From an uncultured Selenomonadales bacterium (GTDB lineage Bacteria; Bacillota; Negativicutes; Selenomonadales; Selenomonadaceae), in the NCBI GenBank assembly GCA_900321035.1, contig ONUH01000001.1, positions 62,001 to 126,000 of the forward strand: DNA of 64,000 bases. Reading direction: 5' to 3'. This document shows, piece by piece, positions 28,887 through 37,373 of this stretch (its first letter is position 1; each line of letters begins with the position of its first letter). The notes below the pieces were generated by a model. That model saw nothing but the letters and a program-made list of their open reading frames with translations. It made no database searches and was not told the DNA's origin. Position numbers and translations under genes: made by a program.

Positions 28887-28915
28887 ATATTATCATACAA
28901 AAAAAATCATGTCAA
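28887..28915 (-). promoter_or_regulatory. Strong promoter for rpoBC
   Basis: Consensus TTGACA (28910-28915), 17 bases, TAATAT (28887-28892), reading left, just after the rplL terminator. This separates rpoBC transcription from the ribosomal-protein genes. Confidence 0.85.
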
Positions 28916-28927
28916 TCAAAAGTACAC

Positions 28928-28964
28928 AAAAAAATCGGAGGACGAAATCGTCCCCCGATTTTTA
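28928..28964 (-). terminator. Intrinsic terminator after rplL
   Basis: AAAAATCGG-GGACG...CGTCC-CCGATTTTT, 14-50 bases beyond the rplL stop. It ends the rplJL transcript before the rpoB promoter. Confidence 0.85.
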
Positions 28965-28977
28965 TATTCAAATTAGA

Positions 28978-29352
28978 TTACTTCAGCTCGACCTGCGCGC
29001 CGGCTTCCTCAAGTTTCGCCTTGAGTTCCTCAGCCTCAGCCTTCGCGACCTTCTCCTTGACCGGCTTCGGAGCCTCGTCAACGAGAGCCTTCGCCTCTTT
29101 CAGGCCAAGTCCAGTGACCTCGCGAACAACTTTGATAACGCCGATCTTCTTATCGCCGGCAGACTTCAGAATAACATCGAACTCGGACTGCTCCTCACCA
29201 GCAGCACCGCCGGCAGCAGCCGGAGCCGCAGCAGCGACAGCGACCGGAGCCGCAGCCGAAACGCCAAACTTCTCTTCCATCGCCTTGACCAGTTCAGAGA
29301 GCTCGAGCACCGTCATGCTCTCAATAGCCTGCATAATTTCTTCTTTCGTCAT
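28978..29352 (-). CDS. rplL: 50S ribosomal protein L7/L12
   Basis: The 124-residue stalk protein that recruits translation factors. The N-terminal dimerisation helix pair ([15 protein letters not shown]), an Ala-rich hinge (35-55) and the factor-binding domain with [19 protein letters not shown] are all present at the usual length. It is preceded by rplJ and followed by a strong terminator. An AGG-containing ribosome site precedes the ATG. Confidence 0.98.
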   Translation of the reverse strand: MTKEEIMQAIESMTVLELSELVKAMEEKFGVSAAAPVAVAAAAPAAAGGAAGEEQSEFDVILKSAGDKKIGVIKVVREVTGLGLKEAKALVDEAPKPVKEKVAKAEAEELKAKLEEAGAQVELK

Positions 29353-29411
29353 TTGTAAAAACCTCCGTTTTCATTTCATAATTGATTAACCATCATTAAA
29401 ATTAACACGCT

Positions 29412-29969
29412 TTACGCTGATTCCTTCTGCTGACGGATTGCGTCAAGCACATAGACAGCGTTGCGGATAACGCCCTGAAGCACGCCCACAGTGCCGCTGA
29501 TCGGAGACTGCATGCTGCCGAGCAGTTTCGCGATAAGAACTTCGCGAGAAGGCAGCGAAGCGAGCGCCTCAACTTCCTTCGCGTCGATAACCTTACCCTC
29601 GACCAAGCCAGCCTTTACAGTAAGAATTCCCGCATCAGCCAATTTGTTCTTTTTGATGAATTCGCTGATGACCTTCGCCGGAGCAACCGCATCCTCTTTC
29701 GACGACGCCAAGGCAGTAGTCCCTGCCAAGTGGGAAACGAGCGCTTCCATACCGGCTTCTTTCGCGGCAATCGTGGTCAACGTATTCTTGACAACATGAT
29801 ACGAAACCCCCGCTTCACGAAGCGCTCTGCGAAGCTGTGTATCCTGTGCGACCGTAAGGCCCTTATACGACGTCAAAACGGCGCCCTTCGCAGACGTCAG
29901 TTCCTCTTTGAGGGAAGCAACGATTTCTTTCTTTTCCTGGGAAACCTGCTTGTCATGAATAGCAGACAT
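29412..29969 (-). CDS. rplJ: 50S ribosomal protein L10
   Basis: The 185-residue base of the ribosomal stalk, which carries the L7/L12 dimers on its C-terminal helix. TSYKGLTVAQDTQLR and KNTL are the conserved rRNA-binding part. AAAGGAGGTG just upstream selects the ATG at 29969 rather than the GTG nine bases earlier. The leader upstream carries the L10 autoregulatory RNA, so L10-L12 complex should repress its own synthesis. Confidence 0.97.
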   Translation of the reverse strand: MSAIHDKQVSQEKKEIVASLKEELTSAKGAVLTSYKGLTVAQDTQLRRALREAGVSYHVVKNTLTTIAAKEAGMEALVSHLAGTTALASSKEDAVAPAKVISEFIKKNKLADAGILTVKAGLVEGKVIDAKEVEALASLPSREVLIAKLLGSMQSPISGTVGVLQGVIRNAVYVLDAIRQQKESA

Positions 29970-30017
29970 CAAACACACCTCCTTTCGGATAAATCTTCAT
30001 AAAAACTCGCATAAATC

Positions 30018-30125
30018 AAAACTGCGGCTTCCGGCCAAAGACTCCGGAAGCCGCAGGAAAATGCAGCGTTTCCGGCCTCGGCTGGACTTACGGATTGTTC
30101 CCGCCTGCTGTCTTCGGCCTTATTT
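30018..30125 (-). ncRNA. L10 ribosomal protein leader with attenuator hairpin
   Basis: Between rplA and rplJ, read leftward, the RNA contains the kink-turn halves of the L10 leader family (AGACAGCAGGCG at about 30103-30114, and CCAGCCGAGG at about 30076-30085). It is followed by a perfect 13-bp hairpin (CTGCGGCTTCCGG, 30022-30034, with its complement 30044-30056) and T4. In related bacteria L10(L12)4 binds this leader to shut down rplJL; here the hairpin suggests control by termination. Confidence 0.8.
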
Positions 30126-30147
30126 ATATGCAGTTAAGGAAATAAGC

Positions 30148-30843
30148 TTACTCCGGCTTCGATGCAAGCTGAACCGGAACGCCAGGGCCCATCGTGGCCG
30201 CCAAAGTCAAGGACTTGATGTACTGTCCCTTCGCGCCCGCCGGTTTCGCCTTAATCAGCGTATCGACAAGCATACGATAATTCTCGACAAGCTTCTGAGA
30301 ATCGAAGGACGCTTTGCCGATAGGGCAATGAACATTTCCGGCCTTGTCCGTGCGATACTCAACCTGACCGGCCTTGATCGCCTTGATGGCCTTGTCCAAA
30401 TCCATCGTGACCGTCCCCAATTTCGGGTTCGGCATTAAGCCGCGGGGACCGAGAATCTTACCGAGCTTTCCGACGACGCCCATCATATTCGGCGTAGCAA
30501 CGGCGACGTCAAACTCGCACCAGCCGCCCTGGATTTTCGTCACAAGCTCGTCGGAACCGACAAAATCGGCGCCCGCCGCTTCCGCTTCCGCAACCTTGTC
30601 GCCTTTCGCAAAAACGAGCACTTTCTTTGTTTTGCCCGTTCCATGAGGAAGTACAACAGCGCCGCGAACCTGCTGGTCGGCATACTTCGGATCCACGCCA
30701 AGACGGACATGGAGCTCAATCGTCTCATCAAATTTCGCCGTGGCGGTCTTCTTGACAATTTCTACCGCCTCGGAAAGTCCGTAGAACTTCCCTTCCTCAA
30801 TGAGTTTAGCGGCTTCCTGATACTTCTTGCCTGCTTTTGCCAT
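30148..30843 (-). CDS. rplA: 50S ribosomal protein L1
   Basis: The 231-residue L1-stalk protein, at normal length. [14 protein letters not shown] and [15 protein letters not shown] are the conserved rRNA-binding loops. It follows rplK by 60 bases and precedes the L10 leader. No L1-binding mimic site was identified in the spacer. Confidence 0.98.
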   Translation of the reverse strand: MAKAGKKYQEAAKLIEEGKFYGLSEAVEIVKKTATAKFDETIELHVRLGVDPKYADQQVRGAVVLPHGTGKTKKVLVFAKGDKVAEAEAAGADFVGSDELVTKIQGGWCEFDVAVATPNMMGVVGKLGKILGPRGLMPNPKLGTVTMDLDKAIKAIKAGQVEYRTDKAGNVHCPIGKASFDSQKLVENYRMLVDTLIKAKPAGAKGQYIKSLTLAATMGPGVPVQLASKPE

Positions 30844-30903
30844 TTAACATACTCCTTTCGTGGTACAAACGGTAGTACCTCCCACGTCTCCATGGACAGA
30901 TTG

Positions 30904-31326
30904 TCAGACAATCTCGATGCCCATGCTGCGCGCCGTTCCCTCGATCATACGGGTAGCCGCTTCGAGGTCGGCAGCGTTCAAATCCTGCATTTTAAGTTGT
31001 GCAATTTCCTGCGCTTTCGCTCGCGGAAGCTTTGCAACCTTCGTCTTGTTCGGCTCACCAGACGCCTTCTCAAGGTTTGCCGCCTTTTTCAGCAGCACCG
31101 CCGCCGGCGGCGTCTTCGTAATGAACGTAAAGGAACGGTCCTCAAAAACAGTAATTTCTACCGGAATGATAAGTCCCGCCTGCTTCGCCGTTCGCTCATT
31201 GAACTCCTTGACAAACGCCATGATATTCACGCCGGCCTGACCAAGAGCCGGGCCTACCGGAGGAGCCGGCGTAGCCTTCCCTGCCAAAACCTGCAACTTG
31301 ACGAGCTTTGAAACTTTCTTTGCCAT
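30904..31326 (-). CDS. rplK: 50S ribosomal protein L11
   Basis: The 140-residue protein of the GTPase-associated centre. [21 protein letters not shown] is the classic N-terminal signature, and the C-terminal part binds the 23S rRNA 1070 region. It lies 40 bases after nusG in the usual order. Confidence 0.98.
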   Translation of the reverse strand: MAKKVSKLVKLQVLAGKATPAPPVGPALGQAGVNIMAFVKEFNERTAKQAGLIIPVEITVFEDRSFTFITKTPPAAVLLKKAANLEKASGEPNKTKVAKLPRAKAQEIAQLKMQDLNAADLEAATRMIEGTARSMGIEIV

Positions 31327-31366
31327 GTATGCTTACACCTCCTTACAGTAACTGTCTGTTTATATC

Positions 31367-31936
31367 TTAAATCTTTTCTACCTGCTCAAAATCCAATTCC
31401 GCAACCGTCTCTCGACCAAACATCTCGACTACGGCCTTGAGTTTGCCGCGTTCGCGATCGACCTCGGCAACTGTCGCCGGCAGGCTCTCAAACGCCCCGG
31501 AATTAATCAGCACCTGCTGTCCCGGCTGAACGTCAAGCATCGGCCGCCGTCTTATACTCTCGCCCTCAGGCCGCAATATATGATTGACTTCTTCCTCAGT
31601 CAACGGAATCGGCTGTGTCGAAACAGACCCGACAAAACCGGTAACGCCCGGCGTATTGCGAACGACATACCAAGACTGATCGTCCACAATCATCTGTACC
31701 AGCACATAGCCCGGAAACACCTTGCGTTTGACGATTTTCTTGCGGCCGTTCTGCATCTCCACATCGTCTTCTAAAGGGACGATGACGTTAAAAATCTTAT
31801 TGTCAAGCCCCATCGAACGAACCTTGCGCTCTAAATTTGCCTTGACCTTATTCTCATAACCCGAATAAGTATGAATGACATACCAATGCTTTTCCGGATT
31901 CTGTTTCTCTTCCGTTTCTTGTCTTTCTTCTTCCAT
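31367..31936 (-). CDS. nusG: Transcription antitermination factor NusG
   Basis: A 189-residue elongation factor that contacts the beta-prime clamp. An N-terminal Glu/Gln-rich extension (1-16) precedes the NGN domain (WYVIHTYSGYENKVK, then FPGYVLVQM), and the C-terminal KOW domain contains VLINSGAFESLPATV. GGAG seven bases upstream selects the ATG at 31936, which leaves a 14-base gap to secE; the longer frame would run through secE. Confidence 0.97.
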   Translation of the reverse strand: MEEERQETEEKQNPEKHWYVIHTYSGYENKVKANLERKVRSMGLDNKIFNVIVPLEDDVEMQNGRKKIVKRKVFPGYVLVQMIVDDQSWYVVRNTPGVTGFVGSVSTQPIPLTEEEVNHILRPEGESIRRRPMLDVQPGQQVLINSGAFESLPATVAEVDRERGKLKAVVEMFGRETVAELDFEQVEKI

Positions 31937-31950
31937 CGTCCGACTCCGCC

Positions 31951-32181
31951 TTATCGTAAAATGAGCGTAAACAATCTGGAAAAGAACGTATCGCAGATCC
32001 AAATCAGCGCGCAAACAATCACGACCGCAACGGCAACGACGGCAGTATCCGTCATGAGTTCCCGTTTCGTCGTCCACGATACCTTCCCCATCTCGGCCTT
32101 AACCTCGCCGAGGAATTTTATGAGATTGAATCCGGACTCCGACGAGGCCGTCAATGCTTTCTCTTCTGCCAAAACTTTCAC
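31951..32181 (-). CDS. secE: Preprotein translocase subunit SecE
   Basis: A small translocon subunit with a soluble N-terminal amphipathic helix (FLGEVKAEMGKVSW) and one membrane span (48-70). Its place between rpmG and nusG is the usual bacterial order. GAGGAT overlaps the GTG at 32181 closely, so the TTG at 32172 is a possible alternative start; the product is 73 or 76 residues. Confidence 0.93.
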   Translation of the reverse strand: MKVLAEEKALTASSESGFNLIKFLGEVKAEMGKVSWTTKRELMTDTAVVAVAVVIVCALIWICDTFFSRLFTLILR

Positions 32182-32204
32182 ATCCTCAGGCCGCCGGCAG
32201 GATA

Positions 32205-32369
32205 TTATTTTGTTTCCTTATGCGGCGTGTGCTTCTTGCAGAATTTGCAATACTTGTTGATCTCAATCCGGTCGGGATCGTTTTTCTTGTTCTTGTTGGT
32301 CCTGTAATTGCGGTTCTTGCAAACCGTACAGGCCAACGTAATCGCGTTGCGATTCGCACTCTTGGCCAT
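32205..32369 (-). CDS. rpmG: 50S ribosomal protein L33, zinc-binding form
   Basis: A 54-residue protein beginning [19 protein letters not shown] and ending [20 protein letters not shown] and CKFC are the two cysteine pairs of the zinc-containing (C+) type of L33. GAGGAG eight bases upstream of the ATG supports translation. It is first in the rpmG-secE-nusG transcript, with a consensus promoter upstream. Confidence 0.95.
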   Translation of the reverse strand: MAKSANRNAITLACTVCKNRNYRTNKNKKNDPDRIEINKYCKFCKKHTPHKETK

Positions 32370-32427
32370 CGTATGCACTCCTCACTCAATACACAAAAAT
32401 AAAACGCGCACAAAACGTCGCTGATAT

Positions 32428-32456
32428 AATTTAGCACACTTGCCATCCCGTGTCAA
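32428..32456 (-). promoter_or_regulatory. Promoter for rpmG-secE-nusG
   Basis: TTGACA (32451-32456), 17 bases, TAAATT (32428-32433), reading left, placed between the tRNA terminator and rpmG. Confidence 0.75.
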
Positions 32457-32476
32457 TAAAAATATGCTGTGAACAC

Positions 32477-32503
32477 AAAAAATCCCCGCACGCGGCGGGG
32501 ACA
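32477..32503 (-). terminator. Terminator of the tRNA cluster
   Basis: GTCCCCGC-CGCGT-GCGGGGAT followed by T5 on the minus strand, nine bases after the CCA end of tRNA-Met. Confidence 0.85.
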
Positions 32504-32511
32504 ACCTCTCT

Positions 32512-32588
32512 TGGTGGCGGAAGGGAGATTTGAACTCTCGACACTGCGGGTATGAACCGCATGCTCTAGCCAACTGAGCTATTCCGCC
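32512..32588 (-). tRNA. tRNA-Met (CAT), elongator type
   Basis: A full cloverleaf with encoded CCA: acceptor GGCGGAA/TTCCGCC, anticodon stem TGCGG/CCGCA around loop TTCATAC. The loop and stem fit elongator methionine rather than the lysidine-type Ile tRNA. The T-stem GAGAG/CTCCC contains one A-C mismatch. Confidence 0.88.
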
Positions 32589-32603
32589 GTATCAATATAT
32601 CAA

Positions 32604-32679
32604 TGGAGCTGATGACCGGGATTGAACCGGTGACCTTATCCTTACCAAGGATACGCTCTGCCGACTGAGCTACATCAGC
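32604..32679 (-). tRNA. tRNA-Thr (GGT)
   Basis: Acceptor GCTGATG/CATCAGC, anticodon stem TATCC/GGATA with loop TTGGTAA, T-arm ACCGG-TTCAATC-CCGGT, encoded CCA. 76 bases. Confidence 0.95.
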
Positions 32680-32689
32680 GCTAAACACT

Positions 32690-32765
<76 letters not shown>

Positions 32766-32772
32766 ATATAAA

Positions 32773-32858
32773 TGGTGGGCAGGGTTGGATTCGAACCAAC
32801 GTAGCCGTTAAGCGACAGATTTACAGTCTGTTCCCTTTAACCACTCGGGCACCTACCC
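32773..32858 (-). tRNA. tRNA-Tyr (GTA)
   Basis: Acceptor GGGTAGG/CCTGCCC, anticodon stem ACAGA/TCTGT with loop CTGTAAA, a long variable arm as in bacterial tRNA-Tyr, encoded CCA. 86 bases. Confidence 0.95.
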
Positions 32859-32861
32859 ATT

Positions 32862-32937
<76 letters not shown>

Positions 32938-32971
32938 ATGTTCTGCCGTAATCATCGGCTAACAGATAGAA

Positions 32972-33000
32972 ATAATACCATAAGCTGAAATGTTTGTAAA
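32972..33000 (-). promoter_or_regulatory. Promoter of the tRNA cluster
   Basis: TTTACA (32995-33000), 17 bases, TATTAT (32972-32977), 35 bases upstream of the first tRNA. The stretch from 33001 to 33129 shows nothing else of note. Confidence 0.65.
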
Positions 33001-33129
33001 GGGGGAATTTACGTAAAATCTAAAAAGAGTGGTTTTTGTTTTCCAGTTTCTTTCTGTCGCCTTCGATATCCGTTATAGCAGCCAAGACAAAATGCCGTGC
33101 TCTCTTTCCATTATATATAGACAGATAAA

Positions 33130-33158
33130 GCGGCTTCGCAAACAAGCCGCGAAGCCGC
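33130..33158 (-). terminator. Hairpin after coaBC, probable terminator
   Basis: Perfect 9-bp stem GCGGCTTCG/CGAAGCCGC, only six bases past the coaBC stop; the T-tract (TTTAT) is weak. Confidence 0.55.
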
Positions 33159-33163
33159 CCTAC

Positions 33164-34372
33164 TCATATCCTATTTTCACCTTTTTGCAGCACATAGTCA
33201 AAAATGCGCTTTGCGATTTCCCGCTTCGTCATTAAGGGAACTTCCTCGATACTGCCGTCCCGCGCAATAATCTTGACAGTATTCGTCGTGGTATTGAAAC
33301 CGGCCCCCGGCTTCGTAACGTCGTTGGCGACGATAAAGTCGAGATTTTTCTTTTCGATTTTTTCCCGCGCGTATTGCAACAAATTTTGCGTTTCCGCCGC
33401 GAACCCGACCAATATTTGCTCCGGGCGCTTTCTTTGCCCGAGTTCTTTCAAAATGTCGGGATTCTTTTCCAATCGGATAGACAATTCCTCGTCATTCTTT
33501 TTGATTTTTTGCTCGGAAACATGTTTCGGATGATAATCGGCGACAGCAGCCGCCTTGATAACAATGCGGCTCGTCTCCGCTTCTCTGAGCACGACTTCCC
33601 GCATTTCTGCCGCAGTCTCGACGGAAACAAACTGTTTCAATCCCGAAGGCGGCTTCAGCGCCGAAGGCCCTGAAACCAATACGACCTCCGCGCCCCGCGC
33701 CACAGCTTCCTCCGCCAGCGCGTATCCCATCCGTCCGCTGGAACGATTTCCAATATACCGTACGGGATCGATGGGCTCGATCGTGCCCGCCGCCGTCACA
33801 AGGACCTTGATGCCGGAAAGCTGTGCGCCTTCGATAAAAAACGCTTCCAATGCCGCAACGATATCCGCCGGCTCGGCTAAACGTCCCGGCCCTTCCGCGC
33901 CGCAGGCGAGCTTCCCCGTCCCCGGCGGAATAATATGCAGTCCGCGTTTTACAAGAATATCCAGATTTTTCTGCGTAGCGGGATGTGCATACATATTGCT
34001 GTTCATTGCAGGAGCAAAAAATACCGGGGCTGTCACCGCCAGCAACGTCGTCGACAGCATGTCATCGGCAACGCCCAGCGCAGCCTTCGCTATAATATTC
34101 GCTGTGGCAGGCGCGACAAGCACCGCATCCGCCCATTCGGCAAGCGCGATATGCGCGACATTCCAATGCTGCACCGGCGCCCACATATCGACCGCCACAG
34201 GATTCCCGCTGATCTCACGAAAAGTCAGTTTCGTCACGAACTCAGTCGCTTCCCGCGTCATAACGACACGAACCTCCGCGCCCGCTTTTCGGAGCCGGCT
34301 TACGACCTCCACCGCCTTGTAGGCGGCGATTCCGCCCGTGACGCCAAGAAGTATCTTTTTGCCCTGAAGCAT
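33164..34372 (-). CDS. coaBC: Bifunctional phosphopantothenoylcysteine decarboxylase/synthetase
   Basis: A 402-residue cytoplasmic enzyme for steps two and three of coenzyme A synthesis. Residues 1-180 are the flavin-dependent CoaC part (LLGVTGGIAAYK, PAMNSNMYAHPA with the decarboxylase loop, then KLACG); residues 190-402 are the CTP-dependent CoaB part (VTAAGTIEPIDPVRYIGNR, NKSSG-like region, IVANDV). The ATG at 34372 begins MLQGKKILLGV; the longer frame lacks a ribosome site. It follows rpoZ by 16 bases at the end of the dapF-yicC-remA-gmk-rpoZ-coaBC set. Confidence 0.96.
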   Translation of the reverse strand: MLQGKKILLGVTGGIAAYKAVEVVSRLRKAGAEVRVVMTREATEFVTKLTFREISGNPVAVDMWAPVQHWNVAHIALAEWADAVLVAPATANIIAKAALGVADDMLSTTLLAVTAPVFFAPAMNSNMYAHPATQKNLDILVKRGLHIIPPGTGKLACGAEGPGRLAEPADIVAALEAFFIEGAQLSGIKVLVTAAGTIEPIDPVRYIGNRSSGRMGYALAEEAVARGAEVVLVSGPSALKPPSGLKQFVSVETAAEMREVVLREAETSRIVIKAAAVADYHPKHVSEQKIKKNDEELSIRLEKNPDILKELGQRKRPEQILVGFAAETQNLLQYAREKIEKKNLDFIVANDVTKPGAGFNTTTNTVKIIARDGSIEEVPLMTKREIAKRIFDYVLQKGENRI

Positions 34373-34388
34373 TCTTACCGCTCCCGTA

Positions 34389-34607
34389 TTATTTGATTCC
34401 GAGCTTGGTGCGCTCGTAACCGATTTTGTCCTCCACAACCTCAGCCAACGCGCGCGTCACATTTTTATTGGACGGTACTTTGACTTTGACCTGTGCGCCG
34501 TCCAAAAGCTGACGCGCACGTTTCGCCGCCAATACTGCCAGTGTATAGCGGCTGTCCACCTTCGTTAAAAGCTCTTTCATCGGCGGATGTACGATATCCA
34601 TCTGCAT
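34389..34607 (-). CDS. rpoZ: RNA polymerase omega subunit
   Basis: A 72-residue subunit that helps beta-prime fold. DSRYTLAVLAAKRARQLLDG is the omega signature. GGGAG ten bases upstream favours the ATG at 34607; a GTG at 34616 that overlaps the gmk stop as GTGA is the alternative and would add three residues. Its position between gmk and coaBC is standard. Confidence 0.93.
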   Translation of the reverse strand: MQMDIVHPPMKELLTKVDSRYTLAVLAAKRARQLLDGAQVKVKVPSNKNVTRALAEVVEDKIGYERTKLGIK

Positions 34608-34612
34608 ACTGC

Positions 34613-35221
34613 TCACGCTCCCTTTATAATTTCGTCAATTTTTCCCAAATTATTGCATGTGCGCGCATGCTCGGCAGAAACAATAGCCGCAAGCGTTTGC
34701 ACAGAATCTTTTATCGTATCGTTTACAATAGTATAAGCGTATTCCTTCGCGACGGCAATCTCTCCCGCCGCAGCAGAAAGCCGGCGCGCAACAGCCTCCT
34801 CCGAATCCGTACCGCGCCCCCGAAGCCGCTTTTCCAATTCCTGGATGGAAGGAGGCAGAATAAAGACGTAAATCCCGTCCGGGAATTTTTTTTGCACATT
34901 CAGAGCGCCCTGCGTGTCAATTTCCAACAGGATATCCTGTCCCCGGGCCAGCTTTTCCTCTATCTTTTTCAAAGGCGTTCCGTAATAATTGCCGTAAACC
35001 TCCGCCCATTCCAACAGTTCCCCATTTGCGATCATACTTTCAAATTCGCCGCGGGAAAGGAAATAATAATTGACGCCTTCCTGTTCTCCGGATCGAGGCG
35101 CACGCGTCGTTGCCGATACGGAATACGCTACATCCTCATGCTCTTTTAGAAAAGCCGTGCACACTGTGCCCTTGCCCGCCCCGGACGGACCGGATACTAC
35201 AATCAGGAAGCCTTTTCTCAT
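34613..35221 (-). CDS. gmk: Guanylate kinase
   Basis: A 202-residue kinase converting GMP to GDP. The P-loop is GPSGAGKGT (10-18); TTRAPRSGE and the YYFLSRGEF segment bind GMP. The start overlaps the remA stop by four bases (ATGA), so translation is probably coupled. It complements the IMP dehydrogenase at 52061 in guanine nucleotide supply. Confidence 0.97.
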   Translation of the reverse strand: MRKGFLIVVSGPSGAGKGTVCTAFLKEHEDVAYSVSATTRAPRSGEQEGVNYYFLSRGEFESMIANGELLEWAEVYGNYYGTPLKKIEEKLARGQDILLEIDTQGALNVQKKFPDGIYVFILPPSIQELEKRLRGRGTDSEEAVARRLSAAAGEIAVAKEYAYTIVNDTIKDSVQTLAAIVSAEHARTCNNLGKIDEIIKGA

Positions 35222-35496
35222 GACTCCTCATCCTCCGCTTTGGCCGCCGATTCCTCTTTGTCCGCAATACGATTCACGATAGTCTCGGGCTGTACGGCGG
35301 AAAGAACCACATGGCCGCTGTCCATGACCAGCACCGACCGTGTGCGGCGTCCATACGTCGCATCAATTAAATCGCCGGCGTCCCGCGCCTCCTGCACGAT
35401 ACGCTTGATCGGCGCCGACTCCGGAGCCACAATGGAAATGACACGATGCGCCGAAACGACATTGCCAAAACCGATATTGATAAATTTCATTTCCAC
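35218..35496 (-). CDS. remA: RemA-family regulator (DUF370)
   Basis: A 92-residue protein starting [20 protein letters not shown], the family signature. In Bacillus RemA is a DNA-binding activator of matrix genes; in non-sporing Negativicutes its targets are unknown. The C-terminal 15 residues are an acidic Ala/Glu tail. The GTG at 35496 has GGAG eight bases upstream. The yicC-remA-gmk-rpoZ order is conserved in Firmicutes. Confidence 0.9.
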   Translation of the reverse strand: MEMKFINIGFGNVVSAHRVISIVAPESAPIKRIVQEARDAGDLIDATYGRRTRSVLVMDSGHVVLSAVQPETIVNRIADKEESAAKAEDEES

Positions 35497-35508
35497 AGCG
35501 CCGTCTCC

Positions 35509-36390
35509 TTACTCTATATTCTGTACCTGCTCCCGCAATTTTTCAATCTCGCTTTTCATATCCACCGCGAGCCGCGCCGCTCGCACATTGTTCGCTTTAG
35601 AAGCCGTCGTGTTGACTTCGCGGTTCATTTCCTGAATCAGAAAGTCCAGCTTACGCCCGACAGGCTCTTCCGCATGCTCCAAGATGGACCTGAACTGCTC
35701 AAAATGACTTTGCAGACGCACGATTTCCTCGGTGAAATTCACCCGATCCGAATAAATGGCTACTTCCTGTATGATCCGCGCCTCGTCGATCTCCGCTCCG
35801 GCCAACGCTTCCTTGACGGTCGCCTCCAAACGCTCGCGGTATTGACTGACAATCTCCGGCCCCAACGCCGCGACGTCTTCCACTTGACCGGAGAGGATAT
35901 CCACCCGTTTCAGGAAATCCTCTTTGAGATTTTCTCCTTCTTTCTCGCGCATCGCGGTGAAACGACGCATCGCCTCATCCAGCGCCTCCATGATCACAGG
36001 CTCCGCCCCTTCAAGGCCGTCCTGCATCTCCATCGTCGTCAAAACCCCCGGATACGTTGCAATCGTATGCACGTCATCCGGTCTCGTCAAACGCAGGAGA
36101 TCACTTATCTCATTCAGTGCCTTATGGTAAGCAATCGCCAAAGGTTTGTCAAGCCGTATCTCCTGAACCCGCTCCCGCTTATCCATAAATTGCACGCTGA
36201 TCGTCAATTTTCCCCGCGACGCGTACTCTTTGACTTTTGCCTTGATCGATTCCACAAATGCATCAAGCACATGGGGCGCACGAATATCCAGATCAAGGTA
36301 CCGCTGGTTGACCGCCTTCACCTCAACCGCAACACGGTATTCCTCCGTTTCGGAAAGGCCGGCTCCAAATCCGGTCATGCTTCTCAGCAC
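35509..36390 (-). CDS. yicC: YicC/YloC family endoribonuclease
   Basis: A 293-residue protein with the paired signatures MTGFGAG at the N-terminus and the C-terminal GRKLDFLIQEMNREVNTTASKA, split here by VGRKLDF at about 245. Family members are endoribonucleases active on small RNAs. The GTG at 36390 has GGGGG seven bases upstream and overlaps the dapF stop by seven bases. Confidence 0.93.
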   Translation of the reverse strand: MLRSMTGFGAGLSETEEYRVAVEVKAVNQRYLDLDIRAPHVLDAFVESIKAKVKEYASRGKLTISVQFMDKRERVQEIRLDKPLAIAYHKALNEISDLLRLTRPDDVHTIATYPGVLTTMEMQDGLEGAEPVIMEALDEAMRRFTAMREKEGENLKEDFLKRVDILSGQVEDVAALGPEIVSQYRERLEATVKEALAGAEIDEARIIQEVAIYSDRVNFTEEIVRLQSHFEQFRSILEHAEEPVGRKLDFLIQEMNREVNTTASKANNVRAARLAVDMKSEIEKLREQVQNIE

Positions 36391-37238
36391 TCTGATTCCC
36401 CCTCATAGACGCCAGAAAAGACCCGCTCTGCCGGTCCCGTCATATAAATGTGATTATTATCGTTCCAAGCAATCTGCAATCGACCGCCGTCAAGCTCAAC
36501 TTCCGCGCTCCGTTCCGCGAGGCCATTCAAAACCGCCGCCACCAAAGACGCGCACGCACCCGTTCCGCAGGCCAGCGTCACCGCGGCGCCCCGCTCCCAA
36601 ACACGCATCCTAAGATGCGTACGATCCTGTACCGCGACAAACTCCGTATTCGTCCTCTTAGGAAACCATGCATGCCGTTCAAAAGCCGGTCCGACAGTTT
36701 CCATGGCCACGTCGTCCACATCGCCGACAAATACGACGCAATGCGGATTTCCCATGGAAACACAAGTTGCCTGGTATGTTTTCCCAAGAACTTCGATTTC
36801 TTTCGCGATCACGCGCTCCTCGCCGAATCCCTCCACAGGGATACGCTTTGCTTCCAGAACGGGCTCGCCCATATCCACTTCAACGCAGGGCTGTTTGCCG
36901 TCCTCTTTTACGATCCGCGGAACAAGAATCCCCGCTCCCGTTTCCACGCTGAAACTTTCCTTCCCGGTCATCCCTTCGTCATATACGAACCGTGCAAAAC
37001 AGCGAATGCCGTTGCCGCACATCTCCGCCTCGCTGCCGTCCGCATTGAATATTCTCATGCAAAAATCCGCGACAGACGAGGACAAAACAAAAATCAACCC
37101 GTCCGCGCCAATGCCATAATGACGATCGCAAACCTGCTTGGAAAGTGCCGCGACGTTTGCGAATAATCCGCTCTTTCGGGCGTCGACCAAAACGAAATCA
37201 TTGCCGCACCCTTGCCATTTCGTAAAAGCAAATGCCAT
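36384..37238 (-). CDS. dapF: Diaminopimelate epimerase
   Basis: A 284-residue racemase that converts LL- to meso-diaminopimelate without cofactor. The two catalytic cysteines are Cys74 in EMCGNGIRC and Cys224 in LACGTGACAS, both intact, unlike the half-size relative at 10538. AAGGAG nine bases upstream selects the ATG at 37238. It leads the operon that runs through yicC, remA, gmk, rpoZ and coaBC. Confidence 0.97.
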   Translation of the reverse strand: MAFAFTKWQGCGNDFVLVDARKSGLFANVAALSKQVCDRHYGIGADGLIFVLSSSVADFCMRIFNADGSEAEMCGNGIRCFARFVYDEGMTGKESFSVETGAGILVPRIVKEDGKQPCVEVDMGEPVLEAKRIPVEGFGEERVIAKEIEVLGKTYQATCVSMGNPHCVVFVGDVDDVAMETVGPAFERHAWFPKRTNTEFVAVQDRTHLRMRVWERGAAVTLACGTGACASLVAAVLNGLAERSAEVELDGGRLQIAWNDNNHIYMTGPAERVFSGVYEGESEC

Positions 37239-37265
37239 ACTTTCACGCTCCTTCACAATAACATT

Positions 37266-37294
37266 ATTTTATATGCTTGAGCGAAAAACTGCAA
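37266..37294 (-). promoter_or_regulatory. Promoter for the dapF operon
   Basis: TTGCAG (37289-37294), 17 bases, TAAAAT (37266-37271), reading left. Confidence 0.6.
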
Positions 37295-37315
37295 CGGGAA
37301 AATCAGCGCCGCCTA

Positions 37316-37344
37316 TTGAATCTTTGAAAAAGAACATCTATAAT
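37316..37344 (+). promoter_or_regulatory. Promoter for uppP
   Basis: TTGAAT (37316-37321), 17 bases, TATAAT (37339-37344), 30 bases ahead of the GTG start. Confidence 0.7.
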
Positions 37345-37373
37345 GAAGCGATAAATTTATTGGAGGAATCAAC

